Below are positions 1-8,350 of a stretch of DNA of 51,670 nucleotides, in pieces. Position numbers and translations under genes: made by a program. The notes beneath the pieces are model-generated. The model saw only the letters and a list, made by a program, of their open reading frames with translations, made no database searches and had not been told where the DNA came from. Positions within the stretch are counted from its first letter, which is position 1; every line of letters starts with the position of its first letter. The stretch lies in assembly GCA_050942995.1 (NCBI GenBank), contig JBMNOI010000006.1, positions 1 to 51,670 on the forward strand. Direction: 5' to 3'. The DNA comes from JBMNOI01 sp050942995 (GTDB taxonomy: Bacteria > Chloroflexota > Anaerolineae > UBA1429).

Positions 1-504
1 TGCCGAATCGTGTCCTCTGACCGGCCACTGGCGAATGGCGGACAGCACCTGCCCCGCCCGCATCTGTTGCGGATAGGCCAGATACTCGGAGGTCATCAGC
101 CCCCCCGCCGTCTCGTCCGGGTGCAACAGCAGCGGCCTCACATCCTCCGGTTCGGCCATCGCCGCCAGCGTCGCCTGGCTCAGCGCCGGGTCCAGGTCTC
201 CCAGCAGATCTGCCGCCTCGTCCGGCTCCATCTCGTCTACGATGTACGCCAGCATCTCCGGTGCAATCTGCGACGCCAGATCGGAGGCGGCCTCGTCCTC
301 CATCTCCTCCAGGATGTCCGCCGCTTCGTCTGGATCCATCTCGGGCAACAGCGCTTGCTGTTGCTCCGGCGCCAGATCCTCGAACACGTCCGCCTGGTCG
401 GCCGGCAGCAGCCCTTTGATCAGGTAGATCGCTCCGGCCACATTGTCGTTCGTCAGTAGCTCGCGCACCTGCCATAACGTGCGATCGATAATATCAAGAT
501 CCAT
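1..504 (-). CDS. mgtE: MgtE-type Mg2+ transporter, N-terminal part (cut by window edge)
   Basis: This is the first 168 codons of a second MgtE-family magnesium transporter; the rest lies beyond the window edge. The ATG at 504 follows the ribosome site AAGGAG. The translation begins MDLDIIDRTL and is rich in Asp/Glu, with repeats such as LPADQADVF, DEAADILEEM and DEAADLLGDLDP. That is the cytosolic MgtE N domain, which binds Mg2+ and gates the channel, and it runs into the start of a CBS domain (GGLMTSEYLAY). It is closely similar to the neighbour at 615-1994 and lies 110 bp downstream on the same strand, so the pair looks like a tandem duplication and possibly one transcript. Whether the membrane domain is intact cannot be seen. 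Confidence 0.9.
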   Translation of the reverse strand, partial: MDLDIIDRTLWQVRELLTNDNVAGAIYLIKGLLPADQADVFEDLAPEQQQALLPEMDPDEAADILEEMEDEAASDLASQIAPEMLAYIVDEMEPDEAADLLGDLDPALSQATLAAMAEPEDVRPLLLHPDETAGGLMTSEYLAYPQQMRAGQVLSAIRQWPVRGHDSA

Positions 505-614
505 GGTGCTCCTTGTTACGAGCAGAATTTAATCGTCCCGGCATCTGCCATATTGATCGTCGGGCCGCCGAATGATACGCGCCGCCCCACGATCGAGTTG
601 CCGCCAATCGGGTG

Positions 615-1994
615 TCAATCGAACAGGTATCCCATCATCTGATAAGCCAGCACAAAGTAGATGATCAATCCGGTGATACCTTTGATGGTCGTGATAATGG
701 GATCTGAGCCCGCCGCCTGATCCACGCCGAGCTTGAATAGCAGATAAGGGATCAAAAAGCCCAATGTGGTCGCGATGGTCATGGTCACCATGATAGAGGT
801 GCCCACCACCCATCCAAGTCTCGGGATCCCCTGCCAGACCGAGGCGATCACTCCGGCGATCACGCCGACAAAGGCGCCGATGGTCAGGCCGACCAGCGTC
901 TCACGCAACAGGTGACGCCAGAATTTGCCCGGGTTGATATGCCCCAACACCAGCGCCCGCGAGAATATGGTTGAGGACTGGGTGCCGGCGTTGCCGCCCA
1001 TATCCATAACGATGGGGATAAAAATGGCCAGAGCGGTCACCGTCTCCAGAGCCCGCTCGAAACGATGGACCACCATGCCCGCCAGCAAGCCGCCCAGCAG
1101 AGTGATGATCAGGAAAGGCAATCGCACGCGCCATATTCTCCACAGAGGGCCACGCACCAGCACTTCGCTGCGTGTCCGCTCACGGCTGCCGAGGGCCGAG
1201 AGCGCCGCCCGGTCAAAGATATCTTCGGTGGTTTCTTCCTCCAGAATCTCCATGGCGTCGTCCGCATCGATGATTCCCACCAAACGGCCGTCATCGTCTA
1301 CAACGGGCAGGGCTTCCAGCTCGTACCGCGCCAGAGTACGCGCAGCCACCTCCTGGTCGGCGGATACGTCTACCGTGGCGACATCCCGGCGCGCCAATTC
1401 GCTCAAAGTCGTCGCGGGAGAAGCCTGTAATACTTCAAAGGGGTCGGTAACGCCGATAAAACGCCCGGCCCTGTCCACGATGAACAGATAGGGGGTCTTG
1501 CGGCCTTTGGGGCGCCACGCGCGAATAGCCTGCAACACCTGGCTGACGCGCATGGTCTCGGGGAACGCCAGGTACTCGGAGGTCATGAGGCCGCCCGCGG
1601 TCTCGTCGGGATAGAGCAGTAGAGGACGCACCTCGTCGGCATCCTCCATCTGTGCCAGAATGGTCGCCCTCACGGCCGGGTCCAGGTCCCCCAGCAGATC
1701 GGCCGCCTTATCGGGCTCCATTTCGTCCAGAATATATGCTAATTCGGAAGGGGTGATATAAGAGACCAGATCGGAGACGTCCTCGTCATCCATCTCCTCC
1801 AGGATGTCGGCGGCGTCCTCGGCCTCGAGCTCCGGCAGCAACGCCTTGCGCTCTTGAGGCTCTAGCTCCTCGAACACATGCGCCTGATCGGCAGGCAGCA
1901 GCGCCTCGACGATGTCGATGGCGCGATCTACCTCGCCGCCTTCCAGCAGCTTGCGCACGCGCAAGAGGGCACGATCAATAATCGTACGCTCCAT
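615..1994 (-). CDS. mgtE: Magnesium transporter MgtE
   Basis: A Mg2+ channel/transporter of about 459 residues, the usual size for the family. The order is an acidic N domain (about residues 1-125, DAADILEEMDDEDVSDLV), a CBS pair (about 126-255, including GGLMTSEYLAF and LPVVDDDGRLVGIIDADDA), a linker helix, and a C-terminal membrane domain with about five helices containing PIVMDMGGNAGTQSST, the MgtE pore signature. The ATG at 1994 was preferred over an upstream in-frame ATG at 2033 because GAGG lies 8 nt before it and because it matches the start of the neighbouring paralogue (MERTIIDRAL against MDLDIIDRTL). The leader was searched for an M-box riboswitch; no recognisable conserved core was found. 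Confidence 0.95.
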   Translation of the reverse strand: MERTIIDRALLRVRKLLEGGEVDRAIDIVEALLPADQAHVFEELEPQERKALLPELEAEDAADILEEMDDEDVSDLVSYITPSELAYILDEMEPDKAADLLGDLDPAVRATILAQMEDADEVRPLLLYPDETAGGLMTSEYLAFPETMRVSQVLQAIRAWRPKGRKTPYLFIVDRAGRFIGVTDPFEVLQASPATTLSELARRDVATVDVSADQEVAARTLARYELEALPVVDDDGRLVGIIDADDAMEILEEETTEDIFDRAALSALGSRERTRSEVLVRGPLWRIWRVRLPFLIITLLGGLLAGMVVHRFERALETVTALAIFIPIVMDMGGNAGTQSSTIFSRALVLGHINPGKFWRHLLRETLVGLTIGAFVGVIAGVIASVWQGIPRLGWVVGTSIMVTMTIATTLGFLIPYLLFKLGVDQAAGSDPIITTIKGITGLIIYFVLAYQMMGYLFD

Positions 1995-2189
1995 GATGCT
2001 TCCCTCGTGACTATCGGGATCGCAGCTCTCCATCGAGAGCCGAGCCCCATGTCATGCGAGGGCAAGCCCGTCGCGGGGAAGAGGTCCCCATGGGGAATCG
2101 TTACTCGATGGCAGAGCTCGAAAGTTGTCTTTGCTGCCGACTGGCCGGACTATCGACCGGTTCGGCGCCAGGTTGCGATGTTTCTTCCA

Positions 2190-2218
2190 CTTTTATCCCT
2201 CTGATAGATGGTCCACAA
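2190..2218 (-). promoter_or_regulatory. Candidate promoter for mgtE
   Basis: TTGTGG (2218-2213), 17 bp, TAAAAG (2195-2190), reading towards the mgtE start at 1994. The -10 is a weak match. It lies just after a terminator for the upstream operon, which suits a new transcription start. The rest of 1995-2517 shows no gene or known riboswitch. Confidence 0.35.
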
Positions 2219-2247
2219 CGCCAGATCGTGGGCTTGCCGCAATACAC

Positions 2248-2277
2248 AAAAAAGGGGCCGCGCTTTTCGCCGGCCCC
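2248..2277 (-). terminator. Rho-independent terminator of the yedE-to-enolase operon
   Basis: On the minus strand a CGGGGCCG arm pairs with CGGCCCC around a short GAAAAGC-type loop and is followed directly by TTTTTTGT. It sits about 240 bp after the enolase-superfamily gene ending at 2518 and about 255 bp before mgtE. It therefore either ends the long upstream operon or acts as an attenuator in the mgtE leader. The first reading is simpler, given a candidate promoter right after it. Confidence 0.8.
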
Positions 2278-2517
2278 GAAACACACAAACAGAGCATGAG
2301 CAGCCTATACGATGGGCGGTTCTTTCCGTGCCCTCCTCCCGGCATGCTGCCCTGCTTCCAGACCGGCAAATATATGGTTGCGACGACAGTCTGACTCTTT
2401 TGTGTTCATAGTTACCGGCATATTCTAATAACCCGGAGGCTCTCTGTCAAACGCCCCTATCGCACTGCACAGATCCGAGAGGTCGGCGCTTTCGGCAGAA
2501 CCTGCGCACACGTTACG

Positions 2518-3615
2518 TCAAGCACCGGATGCGCCGACCAGGCCCATGCCAAAACCCGGGAGATCCGGCACGCTCAGCCGGCCCGCATCCAGGCGATAAC
2601 CACTCCAATCCACTCTCTCGGTGCAGCCGGGCACCCCCTCCAGGGTGAGCACATGCCCCAATCCGGCGGCCAGATGGCCGGCGTAGCGCGTCTTGAGCGG
2701 ATCGCCCCAGGTGTGCGGGGCGGCCAGAGCGCCCGCCGCGACGATTTCGGGCATCACCGCCCGCCAGGGGGTAAAGCCGTACCCCACAATATCCATGATC
2801 AACACATCCACCAACCCCTCGCGGGCCAGCTCGAGCAGTTGGGGCACATCAGGGCGCGACTCACCGTCGGCGATACGGGTGTTGGGACTGCGCCGCGTCA
2901 GGCACTCACGCAGGCGCCGCAGGTCATCCCGATTTTCGGGAAAGGGCTCCTCGATCCAGAACAGATCGCAATCGGCCACCGCATCCAGATAGTCGAAGAA
3001 TCCGGCGCAGGTATATCCGTCGTTCGCATCCACCAGAATGTCGCATTCGGGATAGACTTCGCGCACCGCCCGCGTCACCTCGATATCGCGCCGCAGACCG
3101 TCCTCCGGGCTCATCCAGCGCTGGCCACGACCGATCTTGAGTTTGAACGCCCGATAGCCCAGGGCATAATCGGCCGCACAGTTCTCCAGCACGGCGGCGA
3201 GCCCTCGGGGAGCCTCTGCAGGGAGCAGATCGTCCATATAGATGGCGCCGTCATAGCAGGGCACATCGACGCGGCCCCGGTGGCCCATCAGCGCATACAC
3301 CGGCCGTCCCAGAATGACGCCGGCCAGGTCGTGCAGGGGAAGGTCCAGCGGCAACGCCTCGGGCGCCGTCACTCCCACCGCCGGGTCGAACAGTTCATCC
3401 AGCCGACGGCCGATCAGCGCGGCGGCATCTTCAGGCGCGATGCGGGCGAGCCCCCGGCCCTCTGCACCCCGATCGGTGATTACCCGACACAGCGACGAGA
3501 CGGGGCCTGTGCCGTGAACGCCAAGGCGGGCATTCAGGCCCACCTCGCGAGGGTAACGGCACGGCACCTGAGTCGATTCGATGCGGGCGATGCAATGATC
3601 GTGTAGCGTTTCCAC
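2518..3615 (-). CDS. Enolase-superfamily (mandelate racemase/muconate lactonizing-like) protein
   Basis: A barrel enzyme of the mandelate racemase group of the enolase superfamily, probably a sugar-acid dehydratase or epimerase; the substrate cannot be told. Visible active-site elements are the KxK strand (FKLKIGRG), metal ligands in DILVDAND, FWIEEPF and IADGES, and a C-terminal His in APHTWGD. The GTG start at 3615 sits 4 nt after a perfect AAGGAGG. An earlier GTG at 3648 overlaps the radical SAM stop (GTGA) and would add 11 residues. It is the last gene of the operon that begins with yedE. Its neighbours suggest no pathway, which makes it worth testing whether it processes an amino-acid or sugar acid linked to the radical SAM enzyme. 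Confidence 0.85.
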   Translation of the reverse strand: METLHDHCIARIESTQVPCRYPREVGLNARLGVHGTGPVSSLCRVITDRGAEGRGLARIAPEDAAALIGRRLDELFDPAVGVTAPEALPLDLPLHDLAGVILGRPVYALMGHRGRVDVPCYDGAIYMDDLLPAEAPRGLAAVLENCAADYALGYRAFKLKIGRGQRWMSPEDGLRRDIEVTRAVREVYPECDILVDANDGYTCAGFFDYLDAVADCDLFWIEEPFPENRDDLRRLRECLTRRSPNTRIADGESRPDVPQLLELAREGLVDVLIMDIVGYGFTPWRAVMPEIVAAGALAAPHTWGDPLKTRYAGHLAAGLGHVLTLEGVPGCTERVDWSGYRLDAGRLSVPDLPGFGMGLVGASGA

Positions 3616-3644
3616 ATCTCCTCCTTCTTGAACAAGGATATGCG

Positions 3645-4730
3645 TCACGTTCGGGCCAATTCACAGTGGCGGGCCAGGTAGAGGGCCAGCAGATCATCGG
3701 CGTTACTGTACACCCGGGTGCCGCTCGGATCGCCGTATCGCCGGGCCAGATCGCGCGGCGACAGATGATAGACGACCTGCAGCCCGGGGCACCCATCGCG
3801 CTCGAAGCAGCGCACGATACCATCCACCCCGTCGCTCAACAGGTTGCCCAACCGCCACCAAGGATCCAGCGTACCCATGTTCGAATACACATCCCAATCA
3901 CGCGTCACGTAGAAGCAGAGGCGCTCAGGATAGGCGTAGGTGTGGGGATAATGTGGCTCGGTCGTCCGAATCTGCTCCAGCAGATCGGCCTCAGTCTGCC
4001 ACAGAGGATCACGCCCGAGGTAAGCCCGGCTCGCCTCGACGAGGTCGGCCGGCAGAGCGCGGGTCTCGTCCGGTGTGGGCCGCAGATGCTCGATGTGTCG
4101 CGCCGCGCCATCGGGCCCCGGCGGGTGAATGAACATCTGGAACGTGCCGCCCAGCGCCTCGACCCGCCGGGGCAATCGCATGCGCTCCACCAGATGCATG
4201 AGCGTATCGATCTCGGGCAGTATGCGTCGGGTGAGAAAGAACTGCCAGCGCGGCTTGATGCCCACGTCCAGAAGCCGTTCGGTAGCCTTGAGGCAATCCT
4301 GCCAGGCGCCTCGCCGCCCGTAGAACCAATCCTGCGTCTCGCCCACACCGAAAAAGCTGATCTGGCAGGTATCGGTCTGTAGACGCCTGGCCCATACCGC
4401 ATAGCCCGGATCGCGGGCCAGGCGCCAGATGCTGAGCAGCTCGAACCGCCGGGCGCCCGCAGTGCTCAGCTCATTCTCCAGAGTGTACAGCGTGGAATAG
4501 TCGGGGCCGTAATCCGGCTCGCGAAACCAGGAGAATACCGTCAGACGGTTGAAGAACGGAGCATCCTCGCCGGAGCGCACATAATCGCGGAACATCCGGG
4601 CCAGTCGACGCAAATCACCCTCGGCCATGCGCCCGTTGGGCAGATGGCCGAGATAGCAATGCCGGCAGCGGTTGGGGCAGCCGAACATATCCAGAGCCAC
4701 GGCAACGTCGCGCGACACGATAGCGGGCAT
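3645..4730 (-). CDS. Radical SAM protein of unknown function
   Basis: A 361-residue protein with the radical SAM cluster motif near the N terminus, C18-x3-C22-x2-C25 in GCPNRCRHCYLG, which binds the [4Fe-4S] cluster that cleaves S-adenosylmethionine. No second Cys cluster typical of SPASM or Twitch domains is obvious; later Cys residues are scattered. The C-terminal half contains WDVYSNMG and LGNLLSDGVDGI, resembling the region after the barrel in peptide- or cofactor-modifying radical SAM enzymes. The ATG at 4730 follows GAGAGGAG. The gene lies 41 bp after alaX and touches the enolase-superfamily gene, so all three are probably co-transcribed. I do not recognise a specific subfamily. Confidence 0.85.
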   Translation of the reverse strand: MPAIVSRDVAVALDMFGCPNRCRHCYLGHLPNGRMAEGDLRRLARMFRDYVRSGEDAPFFNRLTVFSWFREPDYGPDYSTLYTLENELSTAGARRFELLSIWRLARDPGYAVWARRLQTDTCQISFFGVGETQDWFYGRRGAWQDCLKATERLLDVGIKPRWQFFLTRRILPEIDTLMHLVERMRLPRRVEALGGTFQMFIHPPGPDGAARHIEHLRPTPDETRALPADLVEASRAYLGRDPLWQTEADLLEQIRTTEPHYPHTYAYPERLCFYVTRDWDVYSNMGTLDPWWRLGNLLSDGVDGIVRCFERDGCPGLQVVYHLSPRDLARRYGDPSGTRVYSNADDLLALYLARHCELART

Positions 4731-4771
4731 AAATCTCCTCTCGATGGCTCGGACAGGATAGGATGCGGAAA

Positions 4772-5488
4772 TCAGGTGTCCAGCGCGATATGGATGCGCT
4801 TGTTGATGCGTCCCTTGCTCTTGTAATCGGTAACGCGCACGCGCCCTACCTCACGGGTGTTGGCCACATGGGTGCCGCCGTCTGCCTGCAGGTCCAGCCC
4901 CACGATCTCGACCACCCGTACCTCGCGAATGCCCTCGGGCAACAGGTTGATCTTGGTGCGAATCAGATCGGGGATCTCGAACGCCTCTTCGCGAGGCAGA
5001 ATCTTCACCCGCACGTCCAGCGCCTTTTCCACTTCGGCGTTCACTTTTTCCTCGATCTCGTGCACCAGTTCGGCGCGCAGATTCTCGAACTCGAAATCCA
5101 TGCGCCCCTTTAGCGGCTCCATATTGCCGCCCGTCACCTGCGCGCCATAGTCACGCCACACCACGCCACACAGAATATGCAGCGCCGTATGGGTACGCAT
5201 CAACCGGTGACGACGCTCCCAGTCGAGCGTACCCACCACTCCGGCGCCCGGCTCGGGCAATTCGCCGTCTACCACATGCCAGAGGTCGGCCCCTTGCCGC
5301 TTGATCTGCTTCACGTTCAATTCGCGGCCGTCCACCCTGAGCGTGCCCTGATCGCAGGGCTGCCCGCCGCCACCGGGATAAAAGGCGGTACGATCCAGCG
5401 CCACCGCGCCCAGATCGGCATCGACCTTGCCCACGGTCGCCTCGAATTCGCGTAAATAGCTGTCGGTTTGGTACAACAATTGGGTCAT
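4772..5488 (-). CDS. alaX: Alanyl-tRNA editing protein AlaX
   Basis: A free-standing editing domain related to the alanyl-tRNA synthetase C-terminal half; it hydrolyses Ser or Gly mischarged on tRNA-Ala. At 238 residues it matches the medium AlaX class. The zinc motif H100-x3-H104 is in RTHTALHIL, and the second half-motif is D203GGTH207 where AlaRS usually has C-x3-H. From memory the DGGTH variant also occurs in other AlaX proteins, so this need not mean loss of activity, but it is worth noting. The N-terminal GGGGQPCDQG loop is also typical. ATG with GGGGGAG upstream. It lies 29 bp after the DUF3343 gene inside the selenium-cassette operon. Confidence 0.92.
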   Translation of the reverse strand: MTQLLYQTDSYLREFEATVGKVDADLGAVALDRTAFYPGGGGQPCDQGTLRVDGRELNVKQIKRQGADLWHVVDGELPEPGAGVVGTLDWERRHRLMRTHTALHILCGVVWRDYGAQVTGGNMEPLKGRMDFEFENLRAELVHEIEEKVNAEVEKALDVRVKILPREEAFEIPDLIRTKINLLPEGIREVRVVEIVGLDLQADGGTHVANTREVGRVRVTDYKSKGRINKRIHIALDT

Positions 5489-5517
5489 TTACCGGCTCCC
5501 CCGTATCATGAGATGGC

Positions 5518-5739
5518 TCAAAGACGATGCTCGGCGGCGATGCTCACGTGCGCGGCATCCAGGATCGATCGCGCCTCATCGAGGTGCGCCCACTCCAGGC
5601 GCACCGCCAGGCCACAATCGCTGGCAAACTGGCGCGGCACCGGGATCAACTTGATGGTGAACCCCGCCTCTTTGAGCAGCTTTTCGGCGCGTAACGCAGC
5701 CGAGGTTGTATGAAACAGCAACACGCCGTGATCGCTCAT
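5518..5739 (-). CDS. DUF3343 family protein (putative Se/S carrier-like)
   Basis: A 73-residue protein beginning MSDHGVLLFHTTSAALRAEK. The DUF3343 pattern is seen: an N-terminal strand with HTTSAAL, the helix AEKLLKEAGF, then KLIPVPRQFASDCGLAVR with one conserved Cys in the SDCG turn. The family is repeatedly found beside YedF/TusA-like proteins, YedE and a cysteine desulfurase in selenium-metabolising bacteria and is thought, without biochemical proof, to carry selenium or sulfur. The start at 5739 overlaps the desulfurase stop by four bases (ATGA), so translation is coupled; the longer open frame up to 5886 lies inside the desulfurase gene and is rejected. Confidence 0.88.
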   Translation of the reverse strand: MSDHGVLLFHTTSAALRAEKLLKEAGFTIKLIPVPRQFASDCGLAVRLEWAHLDEARSILDAAHVSIAAEHRL

Positions 5740-6884
5740 CGTCTCACAATCCGCTCTATCGCCCGAAGGGTCGTGTCGATCTCGTCCTCGCGGGTCAACA
5801 TGCCCGGCGCCAGTCGCACCGTGCCCTCGGGAAAGGTGCCCAGAGTACGATGAGCGGCCGGCGCGCAATGCAGCCCCACTCGACACATGATATCATACTC
5901 TTCATCCAGCATGAAACCAACCTCGGATACAGAGTACCCCTCGACGGTAATCGATACGGTGGCGGTACGCTGTGCATAGTCCGTCGGCCCATACACCGTC
6001 ACCCCCGGAATGGCGGCGAGCCCTTCGACCAGCCGCCGGGTAAGAGCCAGTTCATGAGCGCGAATCGCCTCCACACCACGCTCCAGCACCACCTGCAGCG
6101 CGGCGCCCAGCCCGGCGATTCCCGGCCCGTTGGGTGTGCCACTCTCGAAGCGGTCCGGGAGCATGGTGGGCTGCTCCTCGAACTCGGAATGACTGCCGGT
6201 GCCGCCGCATACAACCGGCTCCATCGCGGCCACATCCACATTCTCCGCAACGACCAATCCACCGGTACCCGGCGGCCCCTGCAGGCCCTTGTGGCCGGTA
6301 AAGGCCAGCAGGTCGATGGGCGTCTGCCGCAGCGAGATGGGTAGCGCCCCCGCCGTCTGAGCGGCGTCCACCAGCACCAGCGCGCCCACAGCATGAGCCT
6401 CTCGGATGATCTCATCCACCGGCAGAATAGTGCCCATCACGTTGGAGGCATGGGTAGCGGTCACCAATCGCGTATCGGGACGCAGGGCACTGCGGAGATC
6501 GGCGATATTCAGGGTTCCATCGGGCGCACAGGGCACCACCGTCAGGTCGATGCCGCGCCGCTCCAGAGCGCGCAGCGGCCGCATGACGGCATTGTGCTCG
6601 ATGCCGGTGGTCACCACATGGTGCCCCGGCGCGAGCAGACCGTGTAACGCCATATTGATGGCATAGGTGACGTTAGGAGTCAGCACCACACGCAGCGGAT
6701 CGGGCGCATCGAAAAGCGTCGCCACCCGCTCGCGGGTCTCGTACACCACCCGTCCCGCTTCGATGGACAGGCGATGGCCGGAGCGGCCGGGATTGCCCCC
6801 GGCCTGCTCCAGAAACTCAGTCATGGCGCGTAGCACCTCGGGTGGCTTGGGCCACGAGGTCGCCGCATAGTCAAGATAGATCAT
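5736..6884 (-). CDS. Cysteine desulfurase family protein (selenium-cassette type)
   Basis: A PLP-dependent class V aminotransferase-fold enzyme that removes sulfur (or selenium) from cysteine (or selenocysteine) as a protein persulfide. It opens MIYLDYAATS, has the PLP lysine in FTGHKG (K199) and the acceptor cysteine in RVGLHCAPAAH (C340). GLHCAP is typical of the TIGR01977 group found beside YedE/YedF and DUF3343, rather than of housekeeping IscS. It is 382 residues long. Both ends overlap their neighbours by ATGA, upstream with the TusA-like gene and downstream with DUF3343, so the three are made in fixed proportion. It probably supplies selenium or sulfur to the TusA-like carrier. Confidence 0.92.
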   Translation of the reverse strand: MIYLDYAATSWPKPPEVLRAMTEFLEQAGGNPGRSGHRLSIEAGRVVYETRERVATLFDAPDPLRVVLTPNVTYAINMALHGLLAPGHHVVTTGIEHNAVMRPLRALERRGIDLTVVPCAPDGTLNIADLRSALRPDTRLVTATHASNVMGTILPVDEIIREAHAVGALVLVDAAQTAGALPISLRQTPIDLLAFTGHKGLQGPPGTGGLVVAENVDVAAMEPVVCGGTGSHSEFEEQPTMLPDRFESGTPNGPGIAGLGAALQVVLERGVEAIRAHELALTRRLVEGLAAIPGVTVYGPTDYAQRTATVSITVEGYSVSEVGFMLDEEYDIMCRVGLHCAPAAHRTLGTFPEGTVRLAPGMLTREDEIDTTLRAIERIVRR

Positions 6885-7111
6885 CTCGTCAGTACCAATC
6901 TGTATCCACCATCGGAACGCTCTTCCGCCCTCACCTGCCAGCCGGCCTTTTGCGCCGCGCGGGTGCAGTTATCGCGAGAGGTGCCCGAGTCGACAAAGAC
7001 CTCTACCGTGCCTCCCGTCAGCTTGTCGATGGTCCGCCGGAGCATCAACACCGGCTGCGGGCAAGAGAGACCGCTGGCATCCACCGTAATGATATCGTCT
7101 GTATTCATCAT
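6881..7111 (-). CDS. TusA/SirA/YedF-like sulfurtransferase carrier
   Basis: A 76-residue TusA-fold protein with the hallmark LSCPQPV (CPxP, Cys17), the residue that carries sulfur as a persulfide and, in YedF-type proteins, possibly selenium. It is a single domain, lacking the C-terminal DsrE-like domain that full YedF proteins carry. Two ATGs are in tandem (7111 and 7108); with AGAGGTG upstream the second has better spacing. It lies 7 bp after yedE and overlaps the desulfurase start by four bases. Confidence 0.92.
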   Translation of the reverse strand: MMNTDDIITVDASGLSCPQPVLMLRRTIDKLTGGTVEVFVDSGTSRDNCTRAAQKAGWQVRAEERSDGGYRLVLTR

Positions 7112-7118
7112 TCACCTC

Positions 7119-8222
7119 TTACGACGCCGGCTCGCGCATGGTCAGGCCGATGACGATACAAAAGATCAGCCCGACAACGACGGCCGCCGGTCCAAACAGC
7201 GCCGGACCCGCCGGAGAGCTGGCCATATTATAGGTATGAGATACGCCCGCCCCGGCGAGCATGCCCAACACGAACATGGCCGCGTCTGCGTCGCCCTCGC
7301 CCGACATGAATAGCTGACGACCGGGGCAGCCCCCTGCCAGAGTAAAGGCCAGTCCGGCCAGCAACATGCCGCCCAGATTCCACAACGCATCGGTATGCGC
7401 CACCGGTTGGTCGGCAAATCCGGGCCGGAACAGCCCCAGGGCCAGGTTGGTCAGGAACGCCGCCACGACCAGAGCGACCACCCCGTTGAACAGGTGCAGA
7501 TCGCGCGCCAGGATCACATCTCGTATCGCGCCTACCGTACAGTATCGGCTACGTTGCGCCAGATAGCCGATCAGCAGCCCCGCCCCCAATGAGAGAAGCC
7601 ACGGCGCGTGCATGCTGCCCGGCCCCGTCTGCGAGAAAAAGACCGGTCCGGTGGGGTTGCCGTCGGCGTCGCGGCCGAATTGAGGCGCCACCAGCAAGAG
7701 GATCAGCAGAATCACCATGAAAACCGGCAGCACCCACCCGACCGCTTTGGGCGCCGGACGGTTTCGCCCCAGACTGTAGCCCTGCCGTAAAAAGACGATC
7801 CCCAGGACGATGCCGAGCGTCAGGCCGATGATGCCGGGGATGGCATTCCAGTCTCCCGCGCTCAGGCGCAGATAGGCCCGCCAGGGGCATCCCAGGAACA
7901 CCAGCGCCCCGATGACGGAGAACATGCCCAGAAAAAAGCGCACCAACGGCGCCGAGCCGGTACGCGGCCTGAACTCGCGGGCGATCAATGCGGCCACCAT
8001 CGCGCCCAGTACAAAGCCGATGATCTCCGGGCGAATGTACTGAACGATGGCGGCCCGATGCAGCCCCAGCGCTCCGGCGATATCCCGGTTAAAGCAAACG
8101 ACGCAGATGCCCATATTGCCGGGATTACCGGCACGGACCAGCAGGGGCGCGATCACGCCGACCACGATGCCGGTAATGATAGGACCCCATCGTGAGGCAA
8201 AGAAACGGGTAATACGAGACAT
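7119..8222 (-). CDS. yedE: YedE/YeeE family selenium/sulfur membrane protein
   Basis: A polytopic inner-membrane protein of about 367 residues with roughly nine to ten hydrophobic segments. It carries the conserved Cys motifs of the YedE group: CVVCFNRD near the N terminus, FLGCPWRA, SRYCTVGA and GGCPGRQ. YeeE homologues take up thiosulfate, while YedE (FdhT) is linked to selenium metabolism by gene neighbourhood, and the DUF3343/TusA/desulfurase neighbours fit the latter. The ATG at 8222 (MSRITRFF) follows AAGGAG with 10-nt spacing; a TTG at 8282 would add 20 polar residues and is less likely. The leader between 8223 and 8450 contains a small ORF and hairpins. Confidence 0.92.
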   Translation of the reverse strand: MSRITRFFASRWGPIITGIVVGVIAPLLVRAGNPGNMGICVVCFNRDIAGALGLHRAAIVQYIRPEIIGFVLGAMVAALIAREFRPRTGSAPLVRFFLGMFSVIGALVFLGCPWRAYLRLSAGDWNAIPGIIGLTLGIVLGIVFLRQGYSLGRNRPAPKAVGWVLPVFMVILLILLLVAPQFGRDADGNPTGPVFFSQTGPGSMHAPWLLSLGAGLLIGYLAQRSRYCTVGAIRDVILARDLHLFNGVVALVVAAFLTNLALGLFRPGFADQPVAHTDALWNLGGMLLAGLAFTLAGGCPGRQLFMSGEGDADAAMFVLGMLAGAGVSHTYNMASSPAGPALFGPAAVVVGLIFCIVIGLTMREPAS

Positions 8223-8350
8223 GAGGGATCGGCTCCTTCTCGTTGTTGTGTGGCCGGCGCGCGTAACCCCGGCACACGACAACGCCGCTCCCGAAATCAG
8301 CAGGGGATCATCGGGGTGACGGAGCCACCGCGGGGGATATGCGGCCGGCG

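Noticed and set aside
10..459. Open frame on the plus strand of 149 codons
   Set aside because: It is the antisense of the mgtE N domain; the minus strand gives clear MgtE sequence.
1995..2517. M-box (Mg2+) riboswitch ahead of mgtE
   Set aside because: None of the conserved core segments could be found by eye on the minus strand; only a terminator and a weak promoter are visible.
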